A stretch of DNA of 64,000 bases from Prorocentrum cordatum. Its lineage: Eukaryota; Sar; Dinophyceae; Prorocentrales; Prorocentraceae. Below are positions 32,434-42,400 of this stretch, in pieces. The stretch lies in contig CAUYUJ010014542.1 in NCBI GenBank assembly GCA_963575745.1, forward strand, positions 264,001-328,000. Reading direction: 5' to 3'. The position numbers were made by a program, and so were the translations under genes. The notes beneath the pieces were generated by a model. That model was not told where the DNA came from. It worked only from the letters and a program-made list of their open reading frames with translations, and searched no databases. Every line of letters begins with the position of its first letter. Position 1 is the first letter of the stretch.

Positions 32434-35400
32434 TCACGTCGGAGATGTCGAGCTCGTGCCCTGGGCGGAAGTCGCCCTAGTCTCGCCAGAGGCCGCCCTG
32501 GTCTCGCCAGAGGCCTTCTGGTACATGTCACGCAAGCGGATGGCCTTCATCTCAGCTTGCACCTGCTTCTCCTTCTCAGCACGGAGGAGCTTCTCCTGGG
32601 CACGATACTCCTTCTCCTGTCGCCACCAGTCGGTGTCGGTGTCCACCAGCAGTGAGCCACACTGCATGCACCTCAGCTTGTCCTTGTACTGGTTGCTCCC
32701 TCGGGTCGTGAGCTTCTCCTTCGGGTGCTCGCAGTGGTCTGAGCTGGGGTCGGTCTTGCCCTGGCTCTTCCCTTTGTGGCTGCTGCCGGACCCGTCCATC
32801 CAGAACTCCTTGTTATTGATTCCGCGTTGCACTGTGTCGTAGATCTTCTTGTCCTTCCGGCACACGGCGCAGTTATTGACGACCACCTCGTACGCCTCCA
32901 GGACACCTTCCTCCAGCACTTCGCCGAAGTCCTCCTCGATCTGCATGTAGGATGCGTGCTTGGTCTTCTCGTGCAACGCGCGTGCCTTCATCATGGCCTT
33001 CTTCGTCGGTGTCGTAGACTTCTGCCGCTCCTGGTAGAGTCGGTGTGGTAGCTTTTCCCAGTCACCGGCGTCATCGCCGCCTTCATCGTCGTCACCTGGT
33101 ACTGGCGGTAGCTCTCCTGGATGTGTTGAGCACGATGATCGCTGGTTGGCCTTCTTGCGGGTTCGCGGTCCACACTCGCACTGGTCCACCACCATGCGAC
33201 ACACTGCGCACACAACCACCGTCGCGGCCGCGGCGGCGCCTGACTTGACCTCCTCGGTCTCGGCACCCGCAGCGTCCATCATGTAGATCTCCGCGACCTC
33301 GTTGGTGCCGTCCACCTTCACCGTCTCGGCCGACTCCACGATCGCACCAAGATCCTCGGTAACGTCCAGCTTGTCCTGCATGTCGCCCTCGTCGGTCACC
33401 TTCGGCTTCTTGATAACGTGCTTCTCCGTGAAGTCCTTCTCGTAGCGCTCGAGGGCGGCCTTGGTCGGCGCATAGATCGTCAGCAGCTTCCGAATCTGCG
33501 TGGGGATCCTCCTGCGCTTCGACACCTGGTCCAGGCCAGACCAGTCGACCATCTCCTCAAGCTTCTCGTAGTAGACGTCGTCCTCGCGCTGGCCGAGTGT
33601 CATACGCCATCGGAGGTATGGCTTCGGAGCAGGCTGTAGCACACGCGCGTTGTACCGAACGTCCGCGATGCACTCCTCGAAGTAAGTGTAGCCTTCGTGA
33701 ACGTAGTGTTGTTCGGCAGGTCGCAGTCTCTTGGGGTACTTCGCGCGGTAGTACTCGCCCCTGCGTCCCTTGAGCTCCATCCTCTGCTTGGCTATGATCT
33801 GGTCGGCCATGAGGTCCTCGGTGAGCCGGTACTCGCCGGTCTGGAGCACGTACCTCATGTAGTCGCCAGCGCGCACGTCGTTCTTGGTGAGGCAGTCGGC
33901 GAGCATCTGCTTTGTGTTCACCCACTTGCTCACCACGTTGTTGAACTCCAAGTCATTCCTGAGCGCCTCGATGTCGATCAGCAGCCGCCTCTCGGAGGGT
34001 ACCGCCCCTCGCTTCTGGAGTAGGTCGTAGAGCGACTTGCAGTCCGTGACCTCCACCATCTTGATGGCCTTCACGTCCTCCATGTGAGTCCGGTAGCCGA
34101 GCCCGTAGTGCAGCTCCACCAGGTGCTGCCTCAGCATGTCCCCGCTCTCGACCGCCTCCAGCGCCGCCATCGTCTCGGCAGAGAGGGTGCTGCGGACCAC
34201 TCGCTTGATGCGGTGTGATCGCCACAGCATGGGTGTGACCTTGGCCGGTCTCCCCTGCAGGAACTTGTCGTCCTTGTTGTCCGCGAGCAGGATGACCAAG
34301 CCCGCCTGGCTAGCGGTCTTCGTCTTGCCCACGTTGCCATGGCTAGAATCTCCAACTGCAACCACGATCGCGTCGTCTATGTTGATCTTCTGAAAGGTGA
34401 TGTCCACGTGGTCCGTCTTGGCGTCACTCACCAGCTTGTTGAAATCCAGCAGGTCCTGAACCTTCAGGTCGCTGTCGTGAGCCCTGGCCTGGCTTTCCAC
34501 CAGCCGGAACGCCAAGTCCATGCGGGTCGACCGCACCAGCCACTGGATCTGGCCATTGCCACTGTGGAGCATCGCCCTCTCCTCAGCAGTAGCCTTCGCC
34601 TCCTTGTCCTTGCGACGCTCGCTCGAGATCGGTATCTTCTCGATGCTCTCGGTGTACTCCTTCTGGCTGCAAGTGATGGTGCCATCGTCGTTCTGCTTGA
34701 GGAAGCGCCCGCAATGATGGAAGCCGGCCTTCGCCGTCTGCCACTTGCCGTAACAGTGAATCTTCCTCAGCTTGGCCACCTGGTTAGCGAAGAACTCGGG
34801 CGAGCCCGCTACCAAATCGTCGTCCACATGCGTCCCGATCAGGCCGATCAGCTTCCCGTGCTCATCGTGGAAGATGAAGAGAGCCGGGCACAGCTTCGAC
34901 TTTGATGCACCGGGCAGGGACAGTATGGTATCTCGATGCTCCTCGTACCACAGCAGTGGTGCGTCGTTCAGCCCGTAGATGCCCTTCTTCGCTTTCAGCA
35001 CCGTCCCCTCGGGAACCGCTGGCCAGCCCAACTCGGGCACCGCCGGCAGTCCGCCTTTCGGCGCACGAAAGTACACGCGCCGAGAGTCGTCGAGGTACTT
35101 CCCGTTCAAGAACGCCGAGTCGACGTCGCCTTGCTCCAGCCTCCAGCCCTCCTGGCTGGCCGCCTCCTGCACGATCACCGCCGTGGCCACGTCCGTCAGC
35201 GTTGGAGCGTTGGTCTTCAACTCCCCCGCGAGCAGCTGCTTGTCCTTATAGCCCGGGACGATGTTCCTGGACTTCGCCTTGAGCGGATGCTGCTCGCACG
35301 ACAAGTTGCCTCTCGTCGCCTCGTTCTTGTCCGTGCGGACGCGCCTCATGGGCAGGATCGCCGACTGGTCGACTCCCGCGAGCTCCTCGTCAGTGGGCCA

Positions 35401-38400
35401 CTCCACGGCGTCGTACTCGACCCACTTGCGCCACTCTTCCAGGTCGCTCGCGTCGAAGGCCGCCTTCCACTCAGGTGGGATGCTGCGTAGCTCCCGGCCC
35501 TTCTTGGGCGTGACCTGCTTCTTCTGCGTATCGGTCCTCCGAGCTAGGAACGCGTCCCTCGTGCGGTTCTTGACCTTGATGAGCAGGGCGTCCTGGTCCG
35601 TCGGGTCGTCCTTGATCTTCGGCAGCCGCATGGAGCTGTTCTTTAGAGCTTCGCGTCGTAGTCGCATGCGTTCGCGATCTGCATCCTGATCGTCTGGAAG
35701 CGTCCGCTTGAAGCTAAGTCGTGGTGCAGGCTCTGGCTGCTCAGCTCGATCTGGTTGTTGTTGCTGTTGATGTTGATGCGGAGTGCCTGGCGCAGTAGTA
35801 GCGTCCAGGTCCATAGATTGCCCCGGCCCAGCTGCCTCAGCAGGTGGGTCGGCAGGTTGATCCGGAGGAGCAGGTCCTCCTCCCGGTAGTGGTGGTACTT
35901 CGGGTAGGTCTCCAGGTGTAGGTACGTCCTCCTCCTTGGGCTGCTTCTTCGGCGTCGCCTCGATCACCGGCTTCGGTGGTGGTGGTGCTGGCTCGGCGCG
36001 CGGCGCCTTAGCCACAGGCGGGTCGCCCGCGTCGTCCTCGTGGTCCGAGTCCTTCTCGTCCCTCTCGCGGCGCACGCCCGTCTTGTCGCTCCCGTCAGGC
36101 CCAGGTCCACGCTCATCGATGAACCCCTTCTGTAGAGTCGGTCCTCCACGCCAGTGGGATAGCTGCCTGACCAGGTCCTCGTTCTCCACCATCTCCGCCT
36201 CGTTCCGCGAGGCGTGTCGTACCTGCTCCGGCGTCACGAGCACTGGCACGCCGCGATAGCTGAGATGCAGCCTCGTGTGGCCCTCGGTGGCCAACACGAT
36301 CGCGGGTCCACGCCAGCCGTGCTCGCCCTGGAGCCTCTTCGACTTCACGTGCTTCACCTCGCGCCAGTAGTATACCAGCTGGCCCGGTACGAACGGCCCG
36401 CGCGGCGGGCGAACGCGGCCGACCATGGCCCTCCTGACGGCGTCGTCGCTATCCAGCTCGAAGAACGCCCGGTTCGCCGCAGCGCGTATCTGTTCTGCCC
36501 TTCTCGGTCCGTCCTCGAAGAGCGCTGCACTCTGTGCTGCCAGTTGCCGCTGGTCGCCCTCCATCGCCTCGATCAGCGAGGCCGGAACCCCGGGTGACTT
36601 GCCCAGCACGTACTGGTTTGGTGTGAAGCCGTTCCGCCGAATATGATCGTTGCACGTGCTAGCGATCACCGCTGTCCACACGTGCGGGTCGTCGTCCTTA
36701 GTGAGCTGCACGTCGCGGTTGAGGCGCTGGAAGTGGTCTTTGAAGAAGTCGATCGCTCGCTCCACTCGACCTTTCAGCTGTGGCGCCTCTGCTGGGACCG
36801 GCCTCATCAGGATGTTGTACTTGTCGCCGACCTCCACGAACCGCTTCGTGATGTGGCCCTTGGCCGCGTCGTAGTAGAGCACCTTAGGCGCACCAGCCCA
36901 CGACAACCAACCTTGCGAAAAGCATCGCAAGCTCTCCTCTCCGGTGATGGACCTCACCGCTTTTGTGGGGATGATGACCCTGAAACCCGAGGCATCGTCC
37001 AGGATCACCATGACCATCAGCCTGGTCCCGTCCGAGAGGATCACCTCGGCCTCGTCCAAGAACACGTTCTGGTTGAACTCCGTCGAGAGCTTCAGGTTGG
37101 AGCTCCGTGTCGTCGTCGGTCTGCCGAGCTCCTTGCACACGACGCAGTCCAGCTTGTCCACCGCGTCCAGAACCTTCTGCGACACCCCGTAGGACTTCAG
37201 GCGTCGCTTTAGTGCGTGAGCCGAAGGGTGGCTCAGGTTCAGGTGGAGCTTCTTGAGCGCGCCCCACTGGGCCGTGGTGATGTCCGAAGGCTTGTCTCCG
37301 AAGCCTTCGCCCTCTCGCTGTAGGTCTCGATGTGCCTCGTCAGCTTCGCGGTCGTCTGGAGTGAAAGCCTTCGGCTTGCTCCCATAGATGTGCACCGTCG
37401 CAGGGTATGACGTCTGCACCTTCGGCTCGTTCACGTAGATCGCGATCACCGTGTCCGTCGGGAACCGCTTAGCCGTCTTGACCGTCGCGAAGTCCTGGTC
37501 GCCCGCGTAGGCGTCGCTGTAGTCCGCCAGCACTCCCTCGTCGGAGTACATCGCGTAGATCCTCCGTATAGCTCCACGAGGTGGTGTAATCTCCTCGGTG
37601 CCCGTCAGTACGCGCACGTCGATCAGCTCCTTCCTCAGCCTGAACGCCTTAGCCACAGCGTTCACCACCTGCTTGCTCGGGGACTTCGTCGTATTGCTCC
37701 CGATGCGCATCTCCTTCGGGCTGGTCCGTCGCGCCAGCTCGTGAGTGCCCGCAGCCACCAAGGTCTTGCCCAGGTCGTCCGGCCAGGCGCTAGCCTGTGC
37801 CAGCTCCGCGCTGCGCCCAACCATGTCGGCGTGCTTGTGGCTCCCGTCGCACTTGCGCTCGAGCCAGTCGGAAAAGCACGAGCCGTTGGGCACCATCATG
37901 CGCGTCGGCTTGCGGATCGGGTCGCCGTAGCTGTCCGTGAGCCCGTACATGCACTGGTGCAGCGTAACCGTCTCGTAGAGCGGTGGCTTGTCACCGTGCC
38001 AGCTGAGCAGGTTCGCGATCGGTGCTTCCCGCCACGCCCGGCTGGTGAGAGGATTCTCGCCGATGCCGATGCGTCCACCTTCAGCTTGTATCTGGAGCAC
38101 CTCCGCTGAGAAGCTGATCAGCGGCTCAAACTCCTGGATCAGGTCGTCCACCCGGTCGCCCATGCCCTGAGCACGTTGAAACTCTTGCATATTCGAGTGG
38201 GCGGCGCACGGGAATGCGACCGAAACCATCCAGGGCTTAAAGATCCTGATCAAAAACAGAAAATCCGATCGCACCTTCGGGTCGTTGAAGTTCACACCTG
38301 TCGTTAAATCCGAGGGGGTCGCATTCGCGTGACCTCCCTTCGAAGCTACACGAGTAAAACGCGCCTCCTTCGCAAACAGCTCCCAGAGAAACGTCTCGTT

Positions 38401-40413
38401 ATTGTCGCGCAGCACATCGAATATGACCGCATACTCCTTCATGAGTCTGTCGATCCTCTTGAGCGTATTCTTCTTGAATATGCCCTTGTTGCCGTTCTTG
38501 ATGGCCTCCTGGACCCACCGGTCGGCGTCGTCCTGGTGCTTGAAGTCGGGCCCCGACTGCAGCGTCTCCGCCACCAGGAACACCTCCGGCTCGCTGTGCT
38601 GGACGCTCTCGGTCCTGATGCGGAACTGCTCGAACAGGGGGTCCGCCTCGTACGACTCCAGGTCGAAGTCGAGGATGTCGATCCCCGCGTGACCTCCGGG
38701 CAGCTTCATCAGCTCCATGTCGTACAGGCCCAGCTCCTCGAAGTCGGCCCACTGGCCGTCCTCGCGTAAGTAGAGGTTCGTCTTCCAGTCCGCCAGGTTC
38801 TTCTTGCTCGTCAGGCCGATCATGTCGCCAGGGATCTCGAAGTACTCCTGGATCACGTGCACCTTGCCGATCCCGATCGGCATGATCCACTTCTTCTTGG
38901 CCTCGCGTCGTGCGCCGCCGAGTCCCTTGAACTTCTGGACGGCGTCCACGATGATCGGCTCGAGGCCGTACTTCGCCAGCTCCGTCTTCTGCTTGTCCAG
39001 CCAGCCGCGCCCGGCCACCGCCACAGTGGCCCCGCTGTCCAGCAGGGAGGCCGAGACGATCTCGCTCGAGATCATCACGTCGACCTCGGGAACGTCGGGC
39101 AGGTGGTAGTCGCTCTCGGTGTCAGTCATCATGATGTCGCGCTCGGTGGACTCCTCGACCTTCACCGTCGCGACCTCCTGGCTCTCGACGCCCCCGTTGC
39201 TGAACAGGTCCGGCATGACGCACACCAGCGTCGTCATGGCCCAGAAGCCCAGCCGTCGTGGACGTCCTGCCTTGCTCGTCTTGCCGCGGCCCTTGAAGCC
39301 CTTGCTCGCCGGTCGGCCAGAAGCTCTTGGCGTCGTGCAGTCCTGCGTAGCGTGATCCATCCTGCCACAGTTGCCGCACTTCTTATCCTTTGACTTCCCT
39401 TTGTCCTTGCCTTTGCCGCCACCTTTGCTTCCCTTTCCGGCCGCCTTGCCGCCGGCCGCCGCACTCTCGTCCACGACTCCGTCGATCTTGCCTTTGAAGA
39501 AGCCGCGCGCCGCCCTGATCTTATTCATCTTGAAGCGGCTCTCGCGCAGCGTGACGAGGGCCTGGTGGTAGTCGTCGTCCTCATTCGCGAGGTACGCGTC
39601 CGCGCCGTCCTCGATGTAGAACAGGTCGCTGTTGTCCCACTCGTCGTCGTCGTCCTCGAGGGCCGCGTAGATGCCGCGCTCCTCGTCCCACTCGTACCAG
39701 TACCCGTCGTCGTCCTGGACCCAGTACTCGTCGAACGTGTCGTCTTCGTCCGCGGTGGGATCACCGTCCGCGTAGTTCGCCCAGCGCCAACCGGCGCGAG
39801 CCTGTCGTTCTCGGTGCTTGCCTCCGCCACGGGGGAAGAGATTCTTCAAGGTCGTGCTGATCTTCTGGAAATCGAACGTCTCCTCCGCCCGGGCGATCAC
39901 TAAGTTGCGCTCGTCCTTGTCCAAGCCGCTGCGCTTCAGCGTGTGGTAGCCCAGCTCGTTGGAACTTATCTTCGTGTCCGGGTCGACCTCCTCGAGGTTC
40001 CGCTTCGCTACCTCCATCGCCGTGCAGAACGCTGCCATAGGTTCTTCACCCTTGCGCTCGAAGTGCGTCTGGTCGAAGAACTGATCGAACGCCTTCGGCA
40101 GCTCCCTGAAGCTACTCTTGGCGAAGCGCTGGTCCTCTAAGTACTTCAGCAGCACTCGAGCGCCGTCCTCAGTCGCGTAGTCTACAGGATCCGACTGCTC
40201 GATCAGCACACTGATCGAGTTGTCCGCGCCCAGCAGGTTGCGGTACAGCTTCGGTCCGAGCGCTCTCTTCTGCTCTGCGCTCTCACAGCTCAGCTCCGCG
40301 GCCTGCACAGCACGCTTGTACCGGGTGAAATCCTTCAGCGTCTCGCCCTTCAGCACCGGTACCTTGGGATCCACCGCGTTGTTGTAGTCACTTGCCATGG
40401 CCACACACGTCAC
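32434..40413 (-). CDS. Copia Gag-Pol polyprotein, 2,659 codons, intact
   Basis: Domains, by residue: an acidic Gag region (1-340); GKGKDKGKSKDKK then the CCHC knuckle CGNCGRMDHATQDC (about 344-357); protease LLDSGATVAVAG (about 455-466); an HHCC zinc module (LHLNLSHPSAHAL to CVVC, about 1045-1090); integrase core with Asp in FLDEAEV, Asp in YYDAAKG and Glu in KGRVERAI (about 1110-1235); RT with QGDVDSAFLNG, KKGIYGLNDAPLLWY and THVDDDLVAG (about 1715-1920); RNase H with VGDSSHG, LSAETMAALE and VTDCKSL (about 2020-2130). A further 500 residues with Cys-rich motifs follow. All catalytic acids are present. The length is about twice a typical Copia polyprotein. ATG 40413 or the second ATG at 40398 could start it; the stop is TGA. 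Confidence 0.95.
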   Translation of the reverse strand: MTCVAMASDYNNAVDPKVPVLKGETLKDFTRYKRAVQAAELSCESAEQKRALGPKLYRNLLGADNSISVLIEQSDPVDYATEDGARVLLKYLEDQRFAKSSFRELPKAFDQFFDQTHFERKGEEPMAAFCTAMEVAKRNLEEVDPDTKISSNELGYHTLKRSGLDKDERNLVIARAEETFDFQKISTTLKNLFPRGGGKHRERQARAGWRWANYADGDPTADEDDTFDEYWVQDDDGYWYEWDEERGIYAALEDDDDEWDNSDLFYIEDGADAYLANEDDDYHQALVTLRESRFKMNKIRAARGFFKGKIDGVVDESAAAGGKAAGKGSKGGGKGKDKGKSKDKKCGNCGRMDHATQDCTTPRASGRPASKGFKGRGKTSKAGRPRRLGFWAMTTLVCVMPDLFSNGGVESQEVATVKVEESTERDIMMTDTESDYHLPDVPEVDVMISSEIVSASLLDSGATVAVAGRGWLDKQKTELAKYGLEPIIVDAVQKFKGLGGARREAKKKWIMPIGIGKVHVIQEYFEIPGDMIGLTSKKNLADWKTNLYLREDGQWADFEELGLYDMELMKLPGGHAGIDILDFDLESYEADPLFEQFRIRTESVQHSEPEVFLVAETLQSGPDFKHQDDADRWVQEAIKNGNKGIFKKNTLKRIDRLMKEYAVIFDVLRDNNETFLWELFAKEARFTRVASKGGHANATPSDLTTGVNFNDPKVRSDFLFLIRIFKPWMVSVAFPCAAHSNMQEFQRAQGMGDRVDDLIQEFEPLISFSAEVLQIQAEGGRIGIGENPLTSRAWREAPIANLLSWHGDKPPLYETVTLHQCMYGLTDSYGDPIRKPTRMMVPNGSCFSDWLERKCDGSHKHADMVGRSAELAQASAWPDDLGKTLVAAGTHELARRTSPKEMRIGSNTTKSPSKQVVNAVAKAFRLRKELIDVRVLTGTEEITPPRGAIRRIYAMYSDEGVLADYSDAYAGDQDFATVKTAKRFPTDTVIAIYVNEPKVQTSYPATVHIYGSKPKAFTPDDREADEAHRDLQREGEGFGDKPSDITTAQWGALKKLHLNLSHPSAHALKRRLKSYGVSQKVLDAVDKLDCVVCKELGRPTTTRSSNLKLSTEFNQNVFLDEAEVILSDGTRLMVMVILDDASGFRVIIPTKAVRSITGEESLRCFSQGWLSWAGAPKVLYYDAAKGHITKRFVEVGDKYNILMRPVPAEAPQLKGRVERAIDFFKDHFQRLNRDVQLTKDDDPHVWTAVIASTCNDHIRRNGFTPNQYVLGKSPGVPASLIEAMEGDQRQLAAQSAALFEDGPRRAEQIRAAANRAFFELDSDDAVRRAMVGRVRPPRGPFVPGQLVYYWREVKHVKSKRLQGEHGWRGPAIVLATEGHTRLHLSYRGVPVLVTPEQVRHASRNEAEMVENEDLVRQLSHWRGGPTLQKGFIDERGPGPDGSDKTGVRRERDEKDSDHEDDAGDPPVAKAPRAEPAPPPPKPVIEATPKKQPKEEDVPTPGDLPEVPPLPGGGPAPPDQPADPPAEAAGPGQSMDLDATTAPGTPHQHQQQQQPDRAEQPEPAPRLSFKRTLPDDQDADRERMRLRREALKNSSMRLPKIKDDPTDQDALLIKVKNRTRDAFLARRTDTQKKQVTPKKGRELRSIPPEWKAAFDASDLEEWRKWVEYDAVEWPTDEELAGVDQSAILPMRRVRTDKNEATRGNLSCEQHPLKAKSRNIVPGYKDKQLLAGELKTNAPTLTDVATAVIVQEAASQEGWRLEQGDVDSAFLNGKYLDDSRRVYFRAPKGGLPAVPELGWPAVPEGTVLKAKKGIYGLNDAPLLWYEEHRDTILSLPGASKSKLCPALFIFHDEHGKLIGLIGTHVDDDLVAGSPEFFANQVAKLRKIHCYGKWQTAKAGFHHCGRFLKQNDDGTITCSQKEYTESIEKIPISSERRKDKEAKATAEERAMLHSGNGQIQWLVRSTRMDLAFRLVESQARAHDSDLKVQDLLDFNKLVSDAKTDHVDITFQKINIDDAIVVAVGDSSHGNVGKTKTASQAGLVILLADNKDDKFLQGRPAKVTPMLWRSHRIKRVVRSTLSAETMAALEAVESGDMLRQHLVELHYGLGYRTHMEDVKAIKMVEVTDCKSLYDLLQKRGAVPSERRLLIDIEALRNDLEFNNVVSKWVNTKQMLADCLTKNDVRAGDYMRYVLQTGEYRLTEDLMADQIIAKQRMELKGRRGEYYRAKYPKRLRPAEQHYVHEGYTYFEECIADVRYNARVLQPAPKPYLRWRMTLGQREDDVYYEKLEEMVDWSGLDQVSKRRRIPTQIRKLLTIYAPTKAALERYEKDFTEKHVIKKPKVTDEGDMQDKLDVTEDLGAIVESAETVKVDGTNEVAEIYMMDAAGAETEEVKSGAAAAATVVVCAVCRMVVDQCECGPRTRKKANQRSSCSTHPGELPPVPGDDDEGGDDAGDWEKLPHRLYQERQKSTTPTKKAMMKARALHEKTKHASYMQIEEDFGEVLEEGVLEAYEVVVNNCAVCRKDKKIYDTVQRGINNKEFWMDGSGSSHKGKSQGKTDPSSDHCEHPKEKLTTRGSNQYKDKLRCMQCGSLLVDTDTDWWRQEKEYRAQEKLLRAEKEKQVQAEMKAIRLRDMYQKASGETRAASGETRATSAQGTSSTSPT

Positions 40414-40465
40414 TCGATGGGATGGCTAGTCCCGCTCGTCGTCTCTGGAGTCAGTGGGGCCAACC

Positions 40466-40482
40466 ACTAGCTCCGCTACCAA
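40466..40482 (-). other. Primer-binding site of the Copia element
   Basis: Directly inside the 5' LTR the minus strand reads T then TGGTAGCGGAGCTAG. The TGGTAGC start is complementary to the GCTACCA 3' end of eukaryotic initiator Met tRNA, the usual primer of Copia elements. Beyond the first seven bases the match to known initiator tRNAs is only partial. Confidence 0.7.
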
Positions 40483-40691
40483 CCTCGTTCTCGTCAGAAC
40501 TTATCCCCGAGCGTCTCCCTCGGACACTGGGGTTCGTCACCAGCTCGAACTCGATCGATAGTGCCGACAGCCGCTATCGCCGCCCCCACCCGATGCCACT
40601 GCCGTGGGAGGGAGCCGCACACTTTTAGCTCGAGCCCAAGCGCCGGCGCTGCACGCACGCGTGTCAAACAGTTCAACACACAGAATCTACA
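40483..40691 (-). repeat. 5' LTR of the Copia element (209 bp)
   Basis: Identical to 32074-32282. It should hold the promoter and polyadenylation signal. I see no TATA box, in keeping with dinoflagellates, where TTTT-type elements are used. The ATG lies only about 70 bp inside the LTR, so the leader is short. Confidence 0.95.
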
Positions 40692-40696
40692 ACTCT
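40692..40696. repeat. Right 5-bp target-site duplication of the Copia element
   Basis: ACTCT, matching 32069-32073. The following CC also matches the first two LTR bases, so the boundary could slide by up to two bases. Confidence 0.8.
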
Positions 40697-41750
40697 CCAT
40701 CGGGGAAGGGTGCTGGAATCCATGTCGCGGGGGGCTGGCTGCACTCATCACACCTCCTCAACTATCATACCCATTTGAGGATTGGTGTTGTGGGCATTGC
40801 GGATAGACCGCTGACAAGCAACTGCGGTCCCTAGGCAGACCATGTTCGCCCTCCACACGTACGGGGCGTGAATACCTAGATCGCATAAAGAAAAGTTCAC
40901 TCCCAAAGTCCTGAGCAAAGCCGACCAAGCAAGGCGGTAGCGAGGGTTTCTCTTTAATGTGGTCATCATCGGTACTGGCTCGCCACTGGTTTCTACTCCT
41001 ACTCCTACTCCTCCTCCTCGTTTGTTTCCAGAGCAGCTTGGAACGTGCGCGCGTGGGGGGACACATGCACAGCGGAGCCACAATGAAAAGGACAGTTCGT
41101 GCATCGACCCTCCTTAAAGAGGACACCGTTGCTGCATCAGCGCCCCTAGCTCACCAGAGAGAGAGGGAAACAAGAGGGGAAAGACTTCTGTCGCAGGCGG
41201 GCCGCAGACGTTTCCTGGGTCAGTGGGCAGCCTTTCAACATTCAGTAAAGTACTGCAGGTGGTCATGACTACAGAACGTCCTGTTTCATACTTTTCTTCC
41301 ACATGGGCAATCACTCGTACGCGAGCGTGGAAAAGCTGCATAGACGCCTGACAATGCCGGACAAGGTGTTGTATCGATGAGATCACGAGTGCGGCGCCGC
41401 ACACCATGCACTAAAACAGCATGCGTGTCTAACTTCTGCCTGGAAGTGCATGTGCACGAACACAGATGACACGAAAATGTGTCGTTCACCTCAGCCATCA
41501 GCCAGATTGTAGCCCAAGTCCTCACCTCATTAAACCACGCTCCTGCCGGGCATCTCTCACTGCAGTCAGCGCCTCCTCATCCTCCTCTTCCTGTTCTTGT
41601 TCCTGATCCTCCTCGTTCGCTTCCTCCACCTCCCACGCCTCCTCATCCGCTGCCTCGTCCTCCCCCGATGCCACGCTGATTGGCCAGGGGTGGATGGACC
41701 CGTGCGCGCGCGGGTGATACGGAGTGCTGCCCATTGCATGGCGCGGGCGG
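40697..41750. other. No feature recognised
   Basis: Target-side flank of the Copia element. It holds short frames on both strands and a CTC/CCT-rich stretch around 41570-41670, but no domain. Confidence 0.4.
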
Positions 41751-42229
41751 GTGGTTTTCAAAATGTGGCTCTCGCCCTAGCGCCACGCACTTACATCTCA
41801 AAAGTTTGCAACAGCTTCACTGATGAAGAGAGGGTGGTTTTCAAGATGTGGCTTTCGCCCTAGCGCTGGGCACATTCGACATCAAGTTTGAAACTGCTTC
41901 ACGAATGGAGGGCGGTTGGTCTAAAAATGTAGCCCTCGCCCCATTAGCACCGCGAGCATTCGTCTTAAAATGTTCAACCGTTTCGCGGATGGAGGGCAGG
42001 TGGTTTTCAACATGGAGCTCTCGTCTTAGAGCCGCGCACATTCGTCTTAAAAGTTCACAACAGCTATACGGATGGAAGGCGGGTGGTTTTCAAAACGTGG
42101 CTCTCGCCTTGGCGCCGCGCACATGTGTCGTGAAAGCTTGAAACAACGTCACGGATGGAGGGCGGGTGGTTTTCAAAATGTTGTCCTCGCCTTAGCGCCG
42201 CGCACATCCGTCTTGAAAGTTTGCAACAT
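41751..42229. repeat. About 83-bp minisatellite, six copies
   Basis: Units start GTGGTTTTCAAAATGTGGCT at 41751, 41834, 41915, 42000, 42083 and 42166 (spacing 81-85 bp). Each contains CTCGCCYTAGCGCCGCGCAC, then TCTTAAAAGTTTGCAACAGC and ACGGATGGAGGGCGG. The third copy is the most diverged. Confidence 0.9.
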
Positions 42230-42400
42230 CCACGAGAGGTGTTCTGGCACTAGTTGCGAATATCAAAACGCAACAGTAACGTTGATCTGCGGTGTGCTGG
42301 TCCCAGACATGTTCTGCAATGGTCCATGACCGCCAAGACGCAACAATAAAGTTAATTCGCGGCATCGAAGTCCCACGAACGGTGTTGTGGCACGCTGAAA
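42230..42400. repeat. About 72-bp repeat, two copies
   Basis: AACGCAACAGTAACGTTGATCTGCGG (near 42264) and AGACGCAACAATAAAGTTAATTCGCGG (near 42336) are diverged copies, each followed by a GTCCCA-containing segment and GTGTT-TGGCA-like flank. The repeat adjoins the 83-bp minisatellite. Confidence 0.6.

Larger units (their letters stand above)
32074..40691 (-). mobile_element. Complete Ty1/Copia LTR retrotransposon
   Basis: An 8,618-bp element in minus orientation: identical 209-bp LTRs, a 5-bp target duplication (ACTCT), a primer-binding site one base inside the 5' LTR, a single uninterrupted 2,659-codon frame, and a short purine-bearing stretch before the 3' LTR. Domain order is Gag, protease, integrase, reverse transcriptase, RNase H, which defines Copia (integrase before RT). 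LTR identity and the open frame point to a very recent insertion, probably still active in principle. In the element's sense orientation the LTRs begin TGTAG but end CGAGG, not the usual CA. Confidence 0.95.
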
